A DNA stretch of 64,000 nt from Echinococcus granulosus (lineage: Eukaryota; Platyhelminthes; Cestoda; Cyclophyllidea; Taeniidae). Positions 25,001 to 37,487 of this stretch are shown in pieces. A program made the position numbers and the translations under genes. A model generated the notes under the pieces. The model did not search any database. It saw only the letters and a list, made by a program, of their open reading frames with translations, and was not told where the DNA came from. Numbering within the stretch: position 1 is the stretch's first letter; each line of letters begins with the position of its first letter. Where the stretch lies: NCBI RefSeq assembly GCF_000524195.1, contig NW_020170381.1, positions 2,154,908 to 2,218,907 of the forward strand. Direction: 5' to 3'.

Positions 25001-28000
25001 ATTGAACTTGGTCCTTCTGTAATTATCATTAAATAGGTGCAAATTATGGTTCGCGAGTATCGATGAAGTATAAACCGTTTATGTGAAATATGCAGATCAC
25101 TTGGCCGAAATACGAGAAGGTTCTACGTCGCGCGGGGGTCTCAACACGAACCCGCCTCTACGGAAGCCCTCCCGTACGGCCACTTCTGGTGCCTCGTTCC
25201 TACGCGACGGTGCACCTACCAGCCTCGTCCCAAAGACCAAGGTGGGATCCCAGTCACCCTGCGAAGAGGAGTTATTAGTGTTGAGACAACAATTCGGTAC
25301 CAGTCTGGCAGAGTGGAACAAGGTTTTCGAGGTTCTTTGCATCTTCGCACAGTGGTCTCTTAACTCAAAGGATAGACTCATAAAAGAGGCTTCTCACCGC
25401 GAGGATTTGCTCAGATCTCAGTTAAAAATGCGTTCAGATGAGTGTGGTGAGTTGTTAAAGTTGTTTTCATTGTACAAAGCGAAAATCATTGTCTTCCCAA
25501 AATGGTTGCATTCTGCTTTTGAATCCTTTGATTATTCTGAGCCAAAATCACTGGGGTGTACTTCCGGTACTACTTTATCAGGCTTACTTGAAATGATTTT
25601 ATCAAACTTTTAGTCTTTTCTCCACTAAACTATAAATATCAAGCGCGAGTTTTCATTGTCACGCTGCTTTGCTAGTGGGTAGAGGAGAAAGGGAACCAAA
25701 CTTTTAGTTTTTGTTTGCTGCGTGGTTGATTAATGTAACCCTCTTAATGCAGATGGGGGTTGCTGTGGTTTTCCTGTTTTTAATAATGTCCAAGACGCTA
25801 CGTATGCATTGCATAAGACTTACCCTATGAGTACTCATCTTGAGAAGGGCTGGGAGGGAGTACTTCAATGTATTTTAACGATATACGACATGGTAGCCAA
25901 TTTTTTTTGAAAAGTTAAAATGTTAAAAGTTAAATCGTTTGTTTTTCGATCCTAACTCAATAAGATGCTACGCTTTTCGCTCATCCGTAGCCTTTGGTAT
26001 TAGATTTTATTGAGAAATTTAAAGTTGGAAAAGCAGTAGAAGCATTTTACCAGCTTTTGATGTTGATGAACTTACAGCATAAGTTATCACCGAAACTGCA
26101 TCGAGGAAAGGTAGGGTATGGTTCCAAGATGTAATTGGGTTATGGCTTAATGTTTGTAAATGGAACAATGTAACTGCCTGGGTTTAAAATAATGATGTTT
26201 CAGAGGAGTGACCATCTAGAGATTGAGTTGCCTTTTTTCTACGAAAATCAAAGTTACAGAAAATGGGGGAGGGTTTAATCATGAATTTAATATTTATAAA
26301 CTCATTTTTAAAGCTAGTGGGAGGTCCAATCTACTGGCAACTATGATACATCTCGGGCTTAAATTTTTGGCCTGAAAGGGGCTTTCATTCTTCGGAGTTA
26401 TTTTGATTTAAATATTTCAGGACGTGAAGTAAAATGTACGCTTATCACGAAGACCCGAACTGATGCCATTTGATATGTCATCGAATCCTCACTAAATTAT
26501 TTGTAATCTGTCATTTTCCACGAAACGGACTTTATATTCTTTTTAACCACCATTGCGCACTCTGTCTTCCTAATATGAGAGTGCATATTGTACTGCGGTT
26601 CTTGGTTCTCAGCTCAGCAAGAAGCCTCTCGTATGTTTTAGCCCAGTTTGCGGTGCAAATCAAGGAGCTCTTGCAGCAGCATGCAGGAAGCCAACGGGAA
26701 AAGGCAGAAATGTGGGAAAAGGAACGTCAAATCATGCAGATCGACATGGAGAACCTGCGAGTAACTCTTCGAACGGAAAAAGAAAAAGAGATCGAGAAAG
26801 GTAAGTGATTCGTAGCTTATTTGAGTTGTCTTGTGCTGTTTTACTCCCACTAGTCTATCTGGGGTCTTGAGCAAATCACTAACTTATTACAACGGCTTAT
26901 TGCCTGATTGTTCCAGCACAAATGGGAATGTTTTGCTTTTGCGCGCTGTCGTGCCTGAGAACCTAGGGTAAGGTATCGACAAAAATACCTTTTTCATCCA
27001 ACGAAGGGAGAAGTTCTAGGGCACCTTTTCTGCTTACATTTTGTAGTCCTATTTGTCGGCAGCGTGCTGCCTTCGTTTTTGTTAGCATTTAAGAAGATGT
27101 ACCGAAAGGGAATGACAGGCTGTAAACGATGCGAATGAACCACGTTGGGAATGTTTGGTTTCATCGCCAGCCTCATGGAATTGGGACAGGATACCGCTCA
27201 GCTGCGTCTGCACGCAAGAACTCGGGAATCTTCCACACAATCACTTCGTAAATGTGTGCTTGCGCAACCGGACTTTGGCCTTTCCAAATAGGATGAGTGA
27301 ATTGCTCTCAAAGATGGTTTTAAGTGCAGTGAACACTTCTTATGAGTGAAAGCGTCCTGCTTGTGATTGAGAGCCATTAAAGCCTGGTTTTGAGGTGTTG
27401 CCTTAATTTTGTCGCTCTTGCTTTCCTATGCTAGTTTACGTGTTCCACGCTCTCGCGTGATTTTGCGAAGTGGTTATTTGCTTATCTATCAGTTCGCATT
27501 GTTTAGCCCCTTTTTTACTAAAATTAATTTTTACTTGTTTAAGGTGAATCTAAACGTCCTCCAATCACTCAAATCTCCCCCACTTTGTTGTTATAAAAAG
27601 CTTTGGCAGGCAATGTCTCGTAGCTTCAATATAGCATCAACTTGAAGTTAACCGAAACTGTCCTCCTCTGTGCTGGTAGATGGCAATCAGATCAAATAAT
27701 TAGGAAAGGCCAACGTGGCAGGATTTGTGATTTCTCTCTTATTGGGCTGTTTGGTCTCAAGATCCTCCATAGTCGACCTTTCGTTTTGCATCATGAAATG
27801 GACTGCGGAAGCAAAGTTTTACCAGATTTTCATCCTGAGGACTCTTTGTCTGTTGCAAATCTCCAGTATGGATTCAAGACTACCTAGTCTGCTGATTCCG
27901 ATGTCTAATCTACACTGTCTAGGGGATTATCATACTTATTTCATTTTGGTTACGCCTAGGTAAGCACATCGCACTGTAATTTTTTTGCTGTGATTACAGG

Positions 28001-31000
28001 CCACTGATGCGATTAGCCACTGCGCCATATTCTGTTACTGCACAGCTGCCTTCAGACAAATTGAGCATACCATTACAAATGAACGTCCTTCTTCCTCAAG
28101 ACCTATTTATACTAACATCAACTTAATTGCATTTTCTCACTCCTTATTTATCAGTAGTAAGTGCGCCGCGTTTGGGCATCAGTAGTGCCATATCTGCACA
28201 GCTGTGTTTAAAACCAGTGATTTTGGAACAAATTTATCATTTTCTCTCGCCTAAATGTGCTGTATTCTTCCCTAATGAAACGAACACTATTCTGAATAAA
28301 ATTGGCATTCTGTTAAAATCATTGGTCCAGCGTTAAGATTAAAAACCTAGTTTGAAGTGCTGTCGGTGCAAGGCGTTACGCTTTATTTGAGCTTGCTATG
28401 AAGCAGCAGAATGGCTTCAAAAGTTGGTACAATTTGTTCAAATGTTCTTACAATCTGTTGGTTTTTTAGAATTATTTCACTTTAATATTTTCAAAATCAA
28501 CTTTTAGTTCTCCTCCAACGAGATGCAGACATATCGGAATTGCAGAAGGCCTACGACAGTCAGGTAGGTGAATCATTATTTTCAGTTTGAGCTCGAAATA
28601 TGAAGCCACCTTGTTGAATTCCACATCAGCCTCGATAAAGAAGCGTTGCGCCACCTGGTCCGACCATGTTATTTGTGGTTTTGCCCCCAATGCACCAGCG
28701 ATGAGCTTATCTGGCCGCCAGCCAATGGAGGCTGAGACCAGAAGTGTGAGCCGGGGCTGGCTCACTTACATTAAAGCGTTAATCTTACGCTGCGTCTTGT
28801 TGATATTCCCCCATTTTTGCGTGCTGACATTGTTATGCATTTGGGTTGAAACATTACATTTTTTGGGCAGGCAGTATGCAAGATTTGCCAAAAATGGGCG
28901 GAGGAATCTATCGGTAAAATTAATTAAGAAAAGCCAATTCCCGTTTATCACATTTGCCTACCGACTGAAAGTTGCTTAAACTGAATGTCAAAGCGATGGT
29001 GCCGTGATCATTAATTGCTTTCTTTTTTGCTGCAAATAACCATTCAAACACAGTCGATTCCTGCCTATGAGGATTGGCTTGTCTTCATTAATAAACTGAC
29101 ATTTTACTTTACAGGCCTTTCTTTTCATTAGTGGTAATTACTTTGCACTGGGTGACCCATTCTCCACATCACAGATTAAATACCTCGCTATGCAATGTAA
29201 TCCCATTTTCTTTGGCGTGTCGTTCTACTGCTGCCTTCTCAGCGGTCAAAACCTCAATTTGTCTAAAATTAGTGCGTCACGTGACAAGGCCTGAGAACTA
29301 AGCCTTCATGCCCTGCTGAAGTTTCGGTCGACATTGAAAAAAGTATTGTGGGTGAACTTCATATCTTTCTAGATAGACTGACGCTCCTTGAATTTAGAAT
29401 TTTGAAATGGTGGTGGTGTCTCCATTAGGTTGTTTTTCTGCTCCCCCAGCTTTCCGAGGAGCGTCGAAAGTGGGCTGCACGGGTTGCGGAATCCCATCAA
29501 AAATTTTCCAGACAGTTTGATCAGCAGCAGATTGAACATGAATCTCAAATCGTGGGTACGTTACTCCCTCCATTTCTTCAACCCGATCGTCCTAATGCAT
29601 ATGGTTATGAAGATTTCGTGCACTGGGATCTGTGTTCTGAAATCCCGACATTTGCCACGAATTTGCTTGGACTCCGGACTTAACGTAAATCCGTTTCATC
29701 TGCCCAGATGAATTGCATGATCATCCGGTCAGTAGGACAAAATAACGGCCTCTTCCCGATAGTAACGCTATAACACCCGGAAATGGACCACGGCACCTCT
29801 TGTTCTTATGTATTGGTCGACTGATTTAATAAGCCATCGTATTCATGGAAGGCAAATAGACCTTTACGGCATCTGGAATTGATGGGCGCAGTTTTTTCCC
29901 ATAGAGAATGTGGGATATTGCGGAAGTGTGCAGTTGCGCGCTTGTGGGTTCAACGTTTCCGAACTGCTTACCGTGTGCTTATTTTGCCTCTCAGGGTGTT
30001 TGCGTGCACTTCTTGCAAACTTGTATTACTCCTTGTAATGAGTGTACTAACGACTCTGCTTTTCTCGTTTTTGCCCATTCAAGTAAAACTAGGTCCACTT
30101 TATATGGATATTTACTAATTACAAAATTTTCCCCGTTACTTAGTCTCCCCAAACTAATTCTTATTTCAATTTTTTGTTATTTCCAGAACTCAGGAGCCAT
30201 AATGCAACACGTGTTGCGGAGTTGGAAAATTGCCTCAAATCTATGGAACTTGAGTTTTCAGTAAGCTGTCGTGCTGGACGCAACTTTCGCCTTTTCCTTC
30301 AAAGTGATGTAGAGACTGTTCATTAATTCGATATTAAGATAGTTGCTCCAGCTTATTGCTAAGGATTTTTGCCATTAACTGTTACCACTGGTTTACGTCG
30401 CGACTTCCGTTCACATCTCGTTCCCTAGCGATCTTAGGTGTGATCCAGGGTGCATACATTGGTCGAGAGGTGAGCCCGCCTGTAAGTCCTTTTTCAAGTA
30501 GCTGCACTTGAACATAGAGAGAGACTGTGCTGGTTTGCCGATCATGTGCCTTATTTTTCAGTCACGATTAAAGCACGTCGACGCTGCTTTAGAAATTTGC
30601 GAGCTGTCATATATTGCCTTATAAATACCGAGCGACGTTTCCTTATTGCATAGGCTGCTATGACTGTTTACAGTTTTGTGCAGACATTCATAGGATACTT
30701 CATTGAAGGGCAGAGTACCTTTCATGTTGGCGACTTGCCTAGAGCTGAAGTGTAACTGAATTTGATTTACAAATTATCCACCATTTATGCTACCTGTGTA
30801 CGTATTTTTAAGCGTCCATTGCGTTGCTTGTGTCTCAGAGGGCACTCATGGCAAAACATGGAAAAGGTATGCGGGTTTCGGCTGATGAAGCCTGCTAGTG
30901 GTTCACTTGGTGTGCCAAATGTTTTAGGCGAAGGTGAACCGCCTCCAATCAGAGTGTGATGAACTGCGCAGACTCTCCGAAGAGGCCCAAAAAAATTCTT

Positions 31001-34000
31001 TTGAAACACCACAACAACTACTACCATTCACACAACCGAAGATGTCGAACTTCTCTGTGAGTTACCATTGTCTTCGCTCGTTTCACTGAACCAGCTTTTT
31101 ACCATGAAGTTTGTCCATACCTTTAAACCTTGGTTTACCCATCCAATTTTTGTATTGCCGATGGTATTGTACTAGGATCTCCGAAAGAGTAACTTGGCTT
31201 GCATGTACCCGGAAGGATGCACTTTCGTTACCTGATAGTCGCGGCCTTTTTTACCAGATGAACAGGTTTCCGCACCTTCCTGTTCTTCAAGCCAGTCATC
31301 GAGGCTTAAGGCCAATTTTTGGTTGATTCTATTGGCGGAATTCCAATTTTTTTCATGGTGACACAGCTATAGTGACTTTTCTGTCTTAGTAGTTTTGCCA
31401 TTTGAAAGGAAATAATGAAAGTGGAAGCTTTTATTTAACCAATGGCTGCCTTTAACTTCGATAATATATGAGGGAATCGGAAAATCCACGCGGTTTTTGG
31501 TGTAACTCGCTACTATTTCTTGTAACTTGTAGGAAGGGGTACAACCAATGCGATTTTTGTACATATGCATTATAGAGCAGATACGCCCCAGTCTATTGAT
31601 ATGTTACTCTTTGTCCTCCTCGTCACTGTTTTCCGCTTGTTTTGATTTNNNNNNNNNNNNNNNNNNNNNNNNNNNNNNNNNNNNNNNNNNNNNNNNNNNN
31701 NNNNNNNNNNNNNNNNNNNNNNNNNNNNNNNNNNNNNNNNNNNNNNNNATAGATTTTATCCGTTGTCATTTTTACGAATACAGTGTTGCAAGAAAGCTGT
31801 CTTTGGTTATGTGTTTTCTGTAGAAATTGTGCAAGGTTATTGGGTTTTCTTATATTTTATTTGTTTAACAAAACACATAATATTTTATGAATAGCTATTT
31901 TTGGTTCACTTTTTGGGCCATTTATTTCCCATTTCTGTAGTGGTTCTGAGTTCCTTTTTTGGCTATCATTACCCCATGAAATGCTGAAAATGTCCGAATC
32001 AGGGAGTGTGATCAGAGTTAATTTATATTTACTAAGTAGCCTGGTCATCTCTTTACCCATTACTTTATTCTCCCCCGTTTTGACTTAATTCTTGCTCCTT
32101 ACTTCTACTATTGTCGATCTTTTCGAGTCGAAATAGTCAATCCACGAGCCTATGCACTTTAGCACTTTTATTAATGTGCGGCGTAAGTTTTATGGAGTTA
32201 AGTACAGGTCAGTGGGTCTTTCCCTGTTATAACTCCTCTTTTAAATCTGCTATTTCCCACTAGTCGCAGACATTTCTATTTCCGGTGTGTGTATGTGATG
32301 TAAAGTGGCATTTACATCGAGCTCGCCACGCCAGCTGCAAGCATTCCTTAGCATTTTGCTGGACTTCGTCACGAAACATCTTCCTTTGATTAATTTGAAA
32401 GCGTTTCCACCCTAGGCACGATCGTAGGAGATGATAATGCTGAAACTGCCTCTGCATTGAGATGCTGGTTTTTTACTTCAAACGGAACTCGAAGTCCATA
32501 AACATGTGGTCTTGGGGATTATCAAATGTTTTTTTATTAAGCATGGGTGTTTTATCGTTTTGTGTTCGTAAAGTGTTTTCCTAAAGGGACAATTCTATTA
32601 AGTAAATAAAGTTGAAGGGCTGCTGCCACTCCCCGATTACAATACCGTAATTGGCCACTGGGAGGAGCGTGTATGTTTGTGCTGTTGTGACAACGCTTGC
32701 CCCTTCATTTGAATTGGCTTGAATCCGCACGTAGGCTTGTTTTGGATTGGGGGCGAATGAGCCACTGAGATGCTCTTCTCAGATGAGAAAAAAAATCAGA
32801 GCGCACACTAATTACTGACTTATTTTATGTCTTAGGTACAAATTCCCTCATCCGAAGACGAATCCTCCGTCCCTGAAGAGGGACCCTCACAGAGTTTCAA
32901 TTTTGATGATATTCCCATATCCATGACGGGTTCTTGTTGTACACTCCAAGCAAAGGCGGCTCATCCCGTCTTCCTCTCACCTGCTCCCACTCATCTTAAC
33001 TCTACCCATGCGAAACAACTAATTATCAAGTCTCAAACTCCAGAGGCAAGTATTTTCTGTTTTGGTTATTTCATTTTTGTGAGGTCCAGTGGTTTCTCAT
33101 TATTTTTGCAGTAAAATTTAATTGAATACATTTTGGCTTCATGCGCGAATCACGGTGCTCTCTTCTAGTTTCAGTAGTCATAACAGGAAGGCCGCCTGCC
33201 TTGATTCAGATAATGATGATCCGGTTAACGCCTTATTTTTACATTTGGTTTTTCAGAGGTGTTTCACAAACTTTCAGCGTCTTAGCATCAGTTTAAACAT
33301 CAATGGGGAATTATTATCTCCCGATGTATTCACTTTTTCAAAATTTTAGACAAGTTATCTAGGGTGCCTTGTCTCTTGCATTTTACTACTAATTCGTGTT
33401 CCTTATCATCCAGGCCACCGTGATCACACGTAAATTAAGTCGTTTGAAGTAAGGCAATAGTTTAAATGGGGGTACCGTCTTGTTCATCATACAGCTGATC
33501 AAGTTATCGTGGGTCTGTTTCCTCAAGTTTCAACCTACAATCGTTCCCTTAGTTAGTGTTTTTTGCAAATTACTGTTTTTGAAGTTAGTGGCTCAGAGCC
33601 ATACACTATCTTTCCTAGGTGAAAATGCAGTATAAAGTGCGACATAGGCAGATGTTCTTCGCTCCACACCATGTTTTCTCCTTGGTGCAGCGTCATCGGT
33701 TTGCTTGGCTTGAAGCCCCAACGTGGATAATACGTTACCTTCTTTGAAACAATTTTTATCCCCACATCTTGGCAAAGTCATTTGCTTGAGCATTCGGATT
33801 AATTATTATGATGAGAGACTCGACGAAACTACTTGTGTGCGCACATTCTATGCAGTGAAAGAAAGCCTTATGTGTTACATCTACTGTTGTGTTCCCTTTT
33901 TCTCAGGAATTTCGTTTGTATTCGTAATTCACGATTTGGCTTTATGCTGCTTCGTTCCCTTTCACATCTTGTGCAGCGAAGACCTCCATCTGGGAAAGTT

Positions 34001-37000
34001 AATTTTGAATTTATGAGGTCTACGGTAATACAGTTTTATGCTTGGACATGTTCATTTTTGAGTTGGTGTGAAAGTTCGCATCAAAGGACACTAAGTTTCC
34101 CCTATCTTTTCTTCCAGTTTCTAATTCAAATTATGCTTCTTTTGAAATGAAATCGTTTTTTTTTTCTGTTTCATAGTCGACAAATGACTTCGCATTGCAG
34201 GAGGAAATTGAAAGTCTCAAGACGGTTCTTGAGTTGAAATCCGCAGAAGCGGCAGATCTGCGTCAAAAGACGATGCGACTGGAAGAGGAGGTGCATTTTA
34301 TTATCCATTTTTAAGTTTTAAAAAATCAATTTTTGAGGCTATTTACACCTCTACCATCACCAAAATTGGATCCTTGCTAATTTCCTCCATCTTTACCTTT
34401 GGAGTTATTTCGTTCTTTTCTTGATAATTTATTCCTCCAATATTGGTCGGCCAGTTAAACCATTTATAGGGAACCTGAAAGTAATGCATGCTTGTATCTT
34501 CTTTTTGAGTGGAATAATTATAGTTTATTTGTTATCAACACTCTCATATTACTACTTTTAAACACTGTTGTAAAGAGCAACTTTTTATTATTCAGGCCAG
34601 CTGAAAAGTAGTCATCGTTCCACAATCAATTAAAGATGTATGAGTCCGTTGATTCCTTGATAAGAAGTTCGGTAAAAAGTCGAGTTAATGTAGCGAGACC
34701 CGCCCCTAGATTTAGCAACGTAAACTTACTCTCCCCAGATCTTGCTAGAATACTGTTTGAAAACACTTTTATCGGGACCGCTGTAAGGTAAACCCACAAT
34801 GCTAAGACATTTTTGATGCCTTACCTGTTATTCATATCCGATTGTAAAACATGTCTGAAATTCATTTTTATGTCGCATAGCTTAGCTTGGAATTGCCGGT
34901 TTTTTGTTTTTGTGTAGATCAAAGAATCACTGTCGTTGTATCAACAAACGTACCCTCTATTCTGCATGCTCAACACTTACTCCCCCGTGTGCTAGGTTAA
35001 GGAGAGATAAATTGTCACATCAGGAGGATAACGAATGCTTCAAATTCTCACAAAGTTTTAGTTTTTACTGGCATGCTTTCCTCCATTCCAGGTTCCTGGA
35101 TAAAACATTTAGTCGAGAAATTGCTGTATAGGCAACTTTTTATGTACCCTTTTTATTTATACAATCTAAATAACATTTTTGTTCTATTTGTAGCGGATAG
35201 AAATCCTTCTGCTCATGTTTAAACAGTGGGTGTTAGATTAAATCTCTACTACTATCGAACAATCGTACATGCTTTTGGAAAATTTGTCTAAAATTTTGGT
35301 TTTAGACTTTTATAAACTGCTTACTTTCACTTTAGCTGACAGCCGTAAAAGAATTAAACAAAGAAATCAAGGAGTTGCAAAATCGGAACGAAAATCTGGA
35401 GGCCCTTCTGGAGTTGCGTGCTGAGAGTCAGAAGTAAGTTTTGCTCTTGTTTTCGGTCTGTCGTGCTCCCGTCTCCGTGTACATTCTTTCTCAACATCTA
35501 CTGGTGCACTTATAATTCCTCATCTAATGCATGGAAACTGGAACGGTTGACTCTGAAAATTTCTTCACTTCGTTTTGTTTCATCAGACCTTTGTGCTTCG
35601 TGCGTTTTGATTAGGCTCTGTGGTGTTTTGACTTGTCTCCTCGAGGAATCCTGTGGGGATTCTGCCTTTTCTCGACCCAATAATTTGCTAGTCACTCATT
35701 TCCCTATTCTTAATTTATCTTTATTCATTCCTCTTACGGGTTGTTTGAATTCCCTTTGAAAGATTTTATTCTAGCTTTTGAATTTCCCTTCAATAATAAG
35801 AAAGTGAGCTCTAATTTACTTTTGAAATCCTTTTTTAAGCATGCAATTCTCTCTTTTATCCTGGTTTAGTATGAACTATCCCAAATGGCGCAACTGTCGA
35901 AATATTTGGGGCCAATTTAGGTGCAGTTCGTGCTCTTATTTCACAGACAAAATCTGCTTCATCTTGGGAACTTTGCGAAAATTATTCAGATTTTATATGT
36001 TCTGACTTTAATCTCCGATCCTTCCATCATAAATTAGATCCGCATCCATCTACTATCTTCACTATAACTATTATTTCGAGGGTTATGATTCCAATGTTCT
36101 TATTCCATTGCATAGGTAGAGATTTTCGAGCCAGATAATTATATCGGTTCTGTGTTCTCGTTCCTGGAAATTTCAGGTCAATGCTCATTGCGACAGGGTA
36201 GCAATTGCCGTCGTGCCCCCAATGAGGGCATCCATGTATTTTACTATCTCAAATTTTATTCCGCTATATGAAGGGCGGCTAGTCAATCCGTCTACCGGCC
36301 AAACGTGTTTTTTTACTGCGGCATTGGCTTGACAACAACTTTAGGTTTTGAGACACATAAGTTAGTACAGCTCCTCTGTTTCGCCCGAGCCCAACGTGGG
36401 CTTAACTTATGAATGATGGTTAGGAGGAGTTTTTATGTCAAAGTTGATGGAATTGAACGTTGGAAGGGAAAAGGAAATGATACTGCTCCTTCTAAAGTTT
36501 CATCAGAATCATTCGGCTATCATTATGCGTTTAAATTTGCTATCTTCCTTTCAAAGGAAACAGTTTTGTGATATTATTAAATAAATTCTCTTGATAATTA
36601 CTAAACATCATCTATGATTGTTGTACTTATCCTGGATCATTAATGTTTTTATTAGCATTTTGGCTCGGTTACGGTCAATTTAATGCCGTCTTGTTCAATG
36701 GTTGTGCTCTAAGTGCGGCTGTCGGAGTTGTATCGGTTTTTCGTCTGTACCTCGAAAGCAGTTAAAGGTGTCGCTTAAATTAGTTTTTTCCTATCGATAT
36801 GTACCTTAAATCAACACCCAGGGACGTGCTATCATCGGTTTCCATCTCTGCAGCTGATTTGCGTAGCGCTTAACGGCAGCCTTGTGCATTAGTCCGCTAC
36901 ACAACCGCTTTGCACAGGAGGGCAAAGCGTACCTACTTGCATGGGTTTAGTAAAATTTCATTTTGTGTTTCAGACAATTGCAAGACCGTGTGCAAAGCAT

Positions 37001-37487
37001 GTTCCATAACCTGGAGAAGGCGGTGCGGGACAAGAAGAAGCTCAAAACAGAATGCGAATCTCTTCGATTCAAACTGCTTGATGCTCACCATAAGATTGAC
37101 CAACTGAATGCAGCGAACGCCAGTGAAGATGATAGCTTTGACATGACTGACTCCCTCTACATGTCCAGGTTAAATCCTCATCACTTTTCTACTCATCCTC
37201 TTCTCATCGAAGAATTTGGTGATCCATCCATTTTATCACCTAGATCGGTGTACTCTGATCCTCGTGTGAATAATCCCGTGGCAAGCGGTCGAAGTCCGCG
37301 ACCAATTTCAGGGACGCCGAAGTCTCCCGTTGACGCAGACGATCGCCTGCCTGCAGGCTCCTTCATCTCATTGGACACCCGCCCTGCCAGCAGTTCCATG
37401 CGGCTGCGTCGAGGATTACAGCATGATCGTAGCAAGAGACGCACTTTGGCCACCTCTGCAGAACTAGAGCACCACACTCGACACTGA
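22091..37487 (+). CDS. MTUS1: MTUS/ATIP-family microtubule-associated coiled-coil protein (5' end missing)
   Basis: MTUS1/ATIP and MTUS2 bind microtubules and end-binding proteins through a C-terminal coiled coil. Exons: 22091-22251, 22318-22584, 22857-22942, 23407-23542, 25096-25446, 26642-26800, 28508-28563, 29450-29555, 30187-30260, 30839-30874, 30928-31056, 32836-33045, 34201-34290, 35336-35433 and 36974-37487, all phase-consistent, about 824 codons. The first third is Ser/Pro/Lys-rich and disordered (SPRQSQSAHS, KRPAVLSTGLKSGS). From exon 25096 on it is mostly heptad-rich coiled coil (EKAEMWEKERQIMQIDMENLRV). The diagnostic block EEIESLKTVLELKSAEAADL at 34201 matches the MTUS C-terminal EEIESLKAVLE motif. 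The Ser/Pro tail with LSPRSVYSDPR also resembles the MTUS end. The first coding exon was not found. The intron at 33046 appears to be GC-AG, and one intron contains an assembly gap. A possible small extra exon starts at 23290. Family assignment is good; choice between MTUS1 and MTUS2 is not made. Confidence 0.7.
31649..31748. other. 100-N assembly gap
   Basis: A run of 100 N inside the MTUS intron 31057-32835. Its fixed length suggests a gap of unknown true size. No flanking repeat is obvious. Confidence 0.95.
33046..34200 (+). other. GC-AG intron in the MTUS gene
   Basis: The exon ends CCAGAG and the intron opens GCAAGT, the classic strong context of GC donors. The acceptor is TTGCAG before the conserved EEIESLK exon. 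Phase 0 on both sides fits only this donor; the nearby GTATTT would give phase 1 and a frameshift. Confidence 0.55.

Noticed and set aside
28472..28979. Opposed open frames of about 100-130 codons inside an MTUS intron
   Set aside because: They overlap on opposite strands, lack recognised domains and are not linked by splice phases to MTUS exons.
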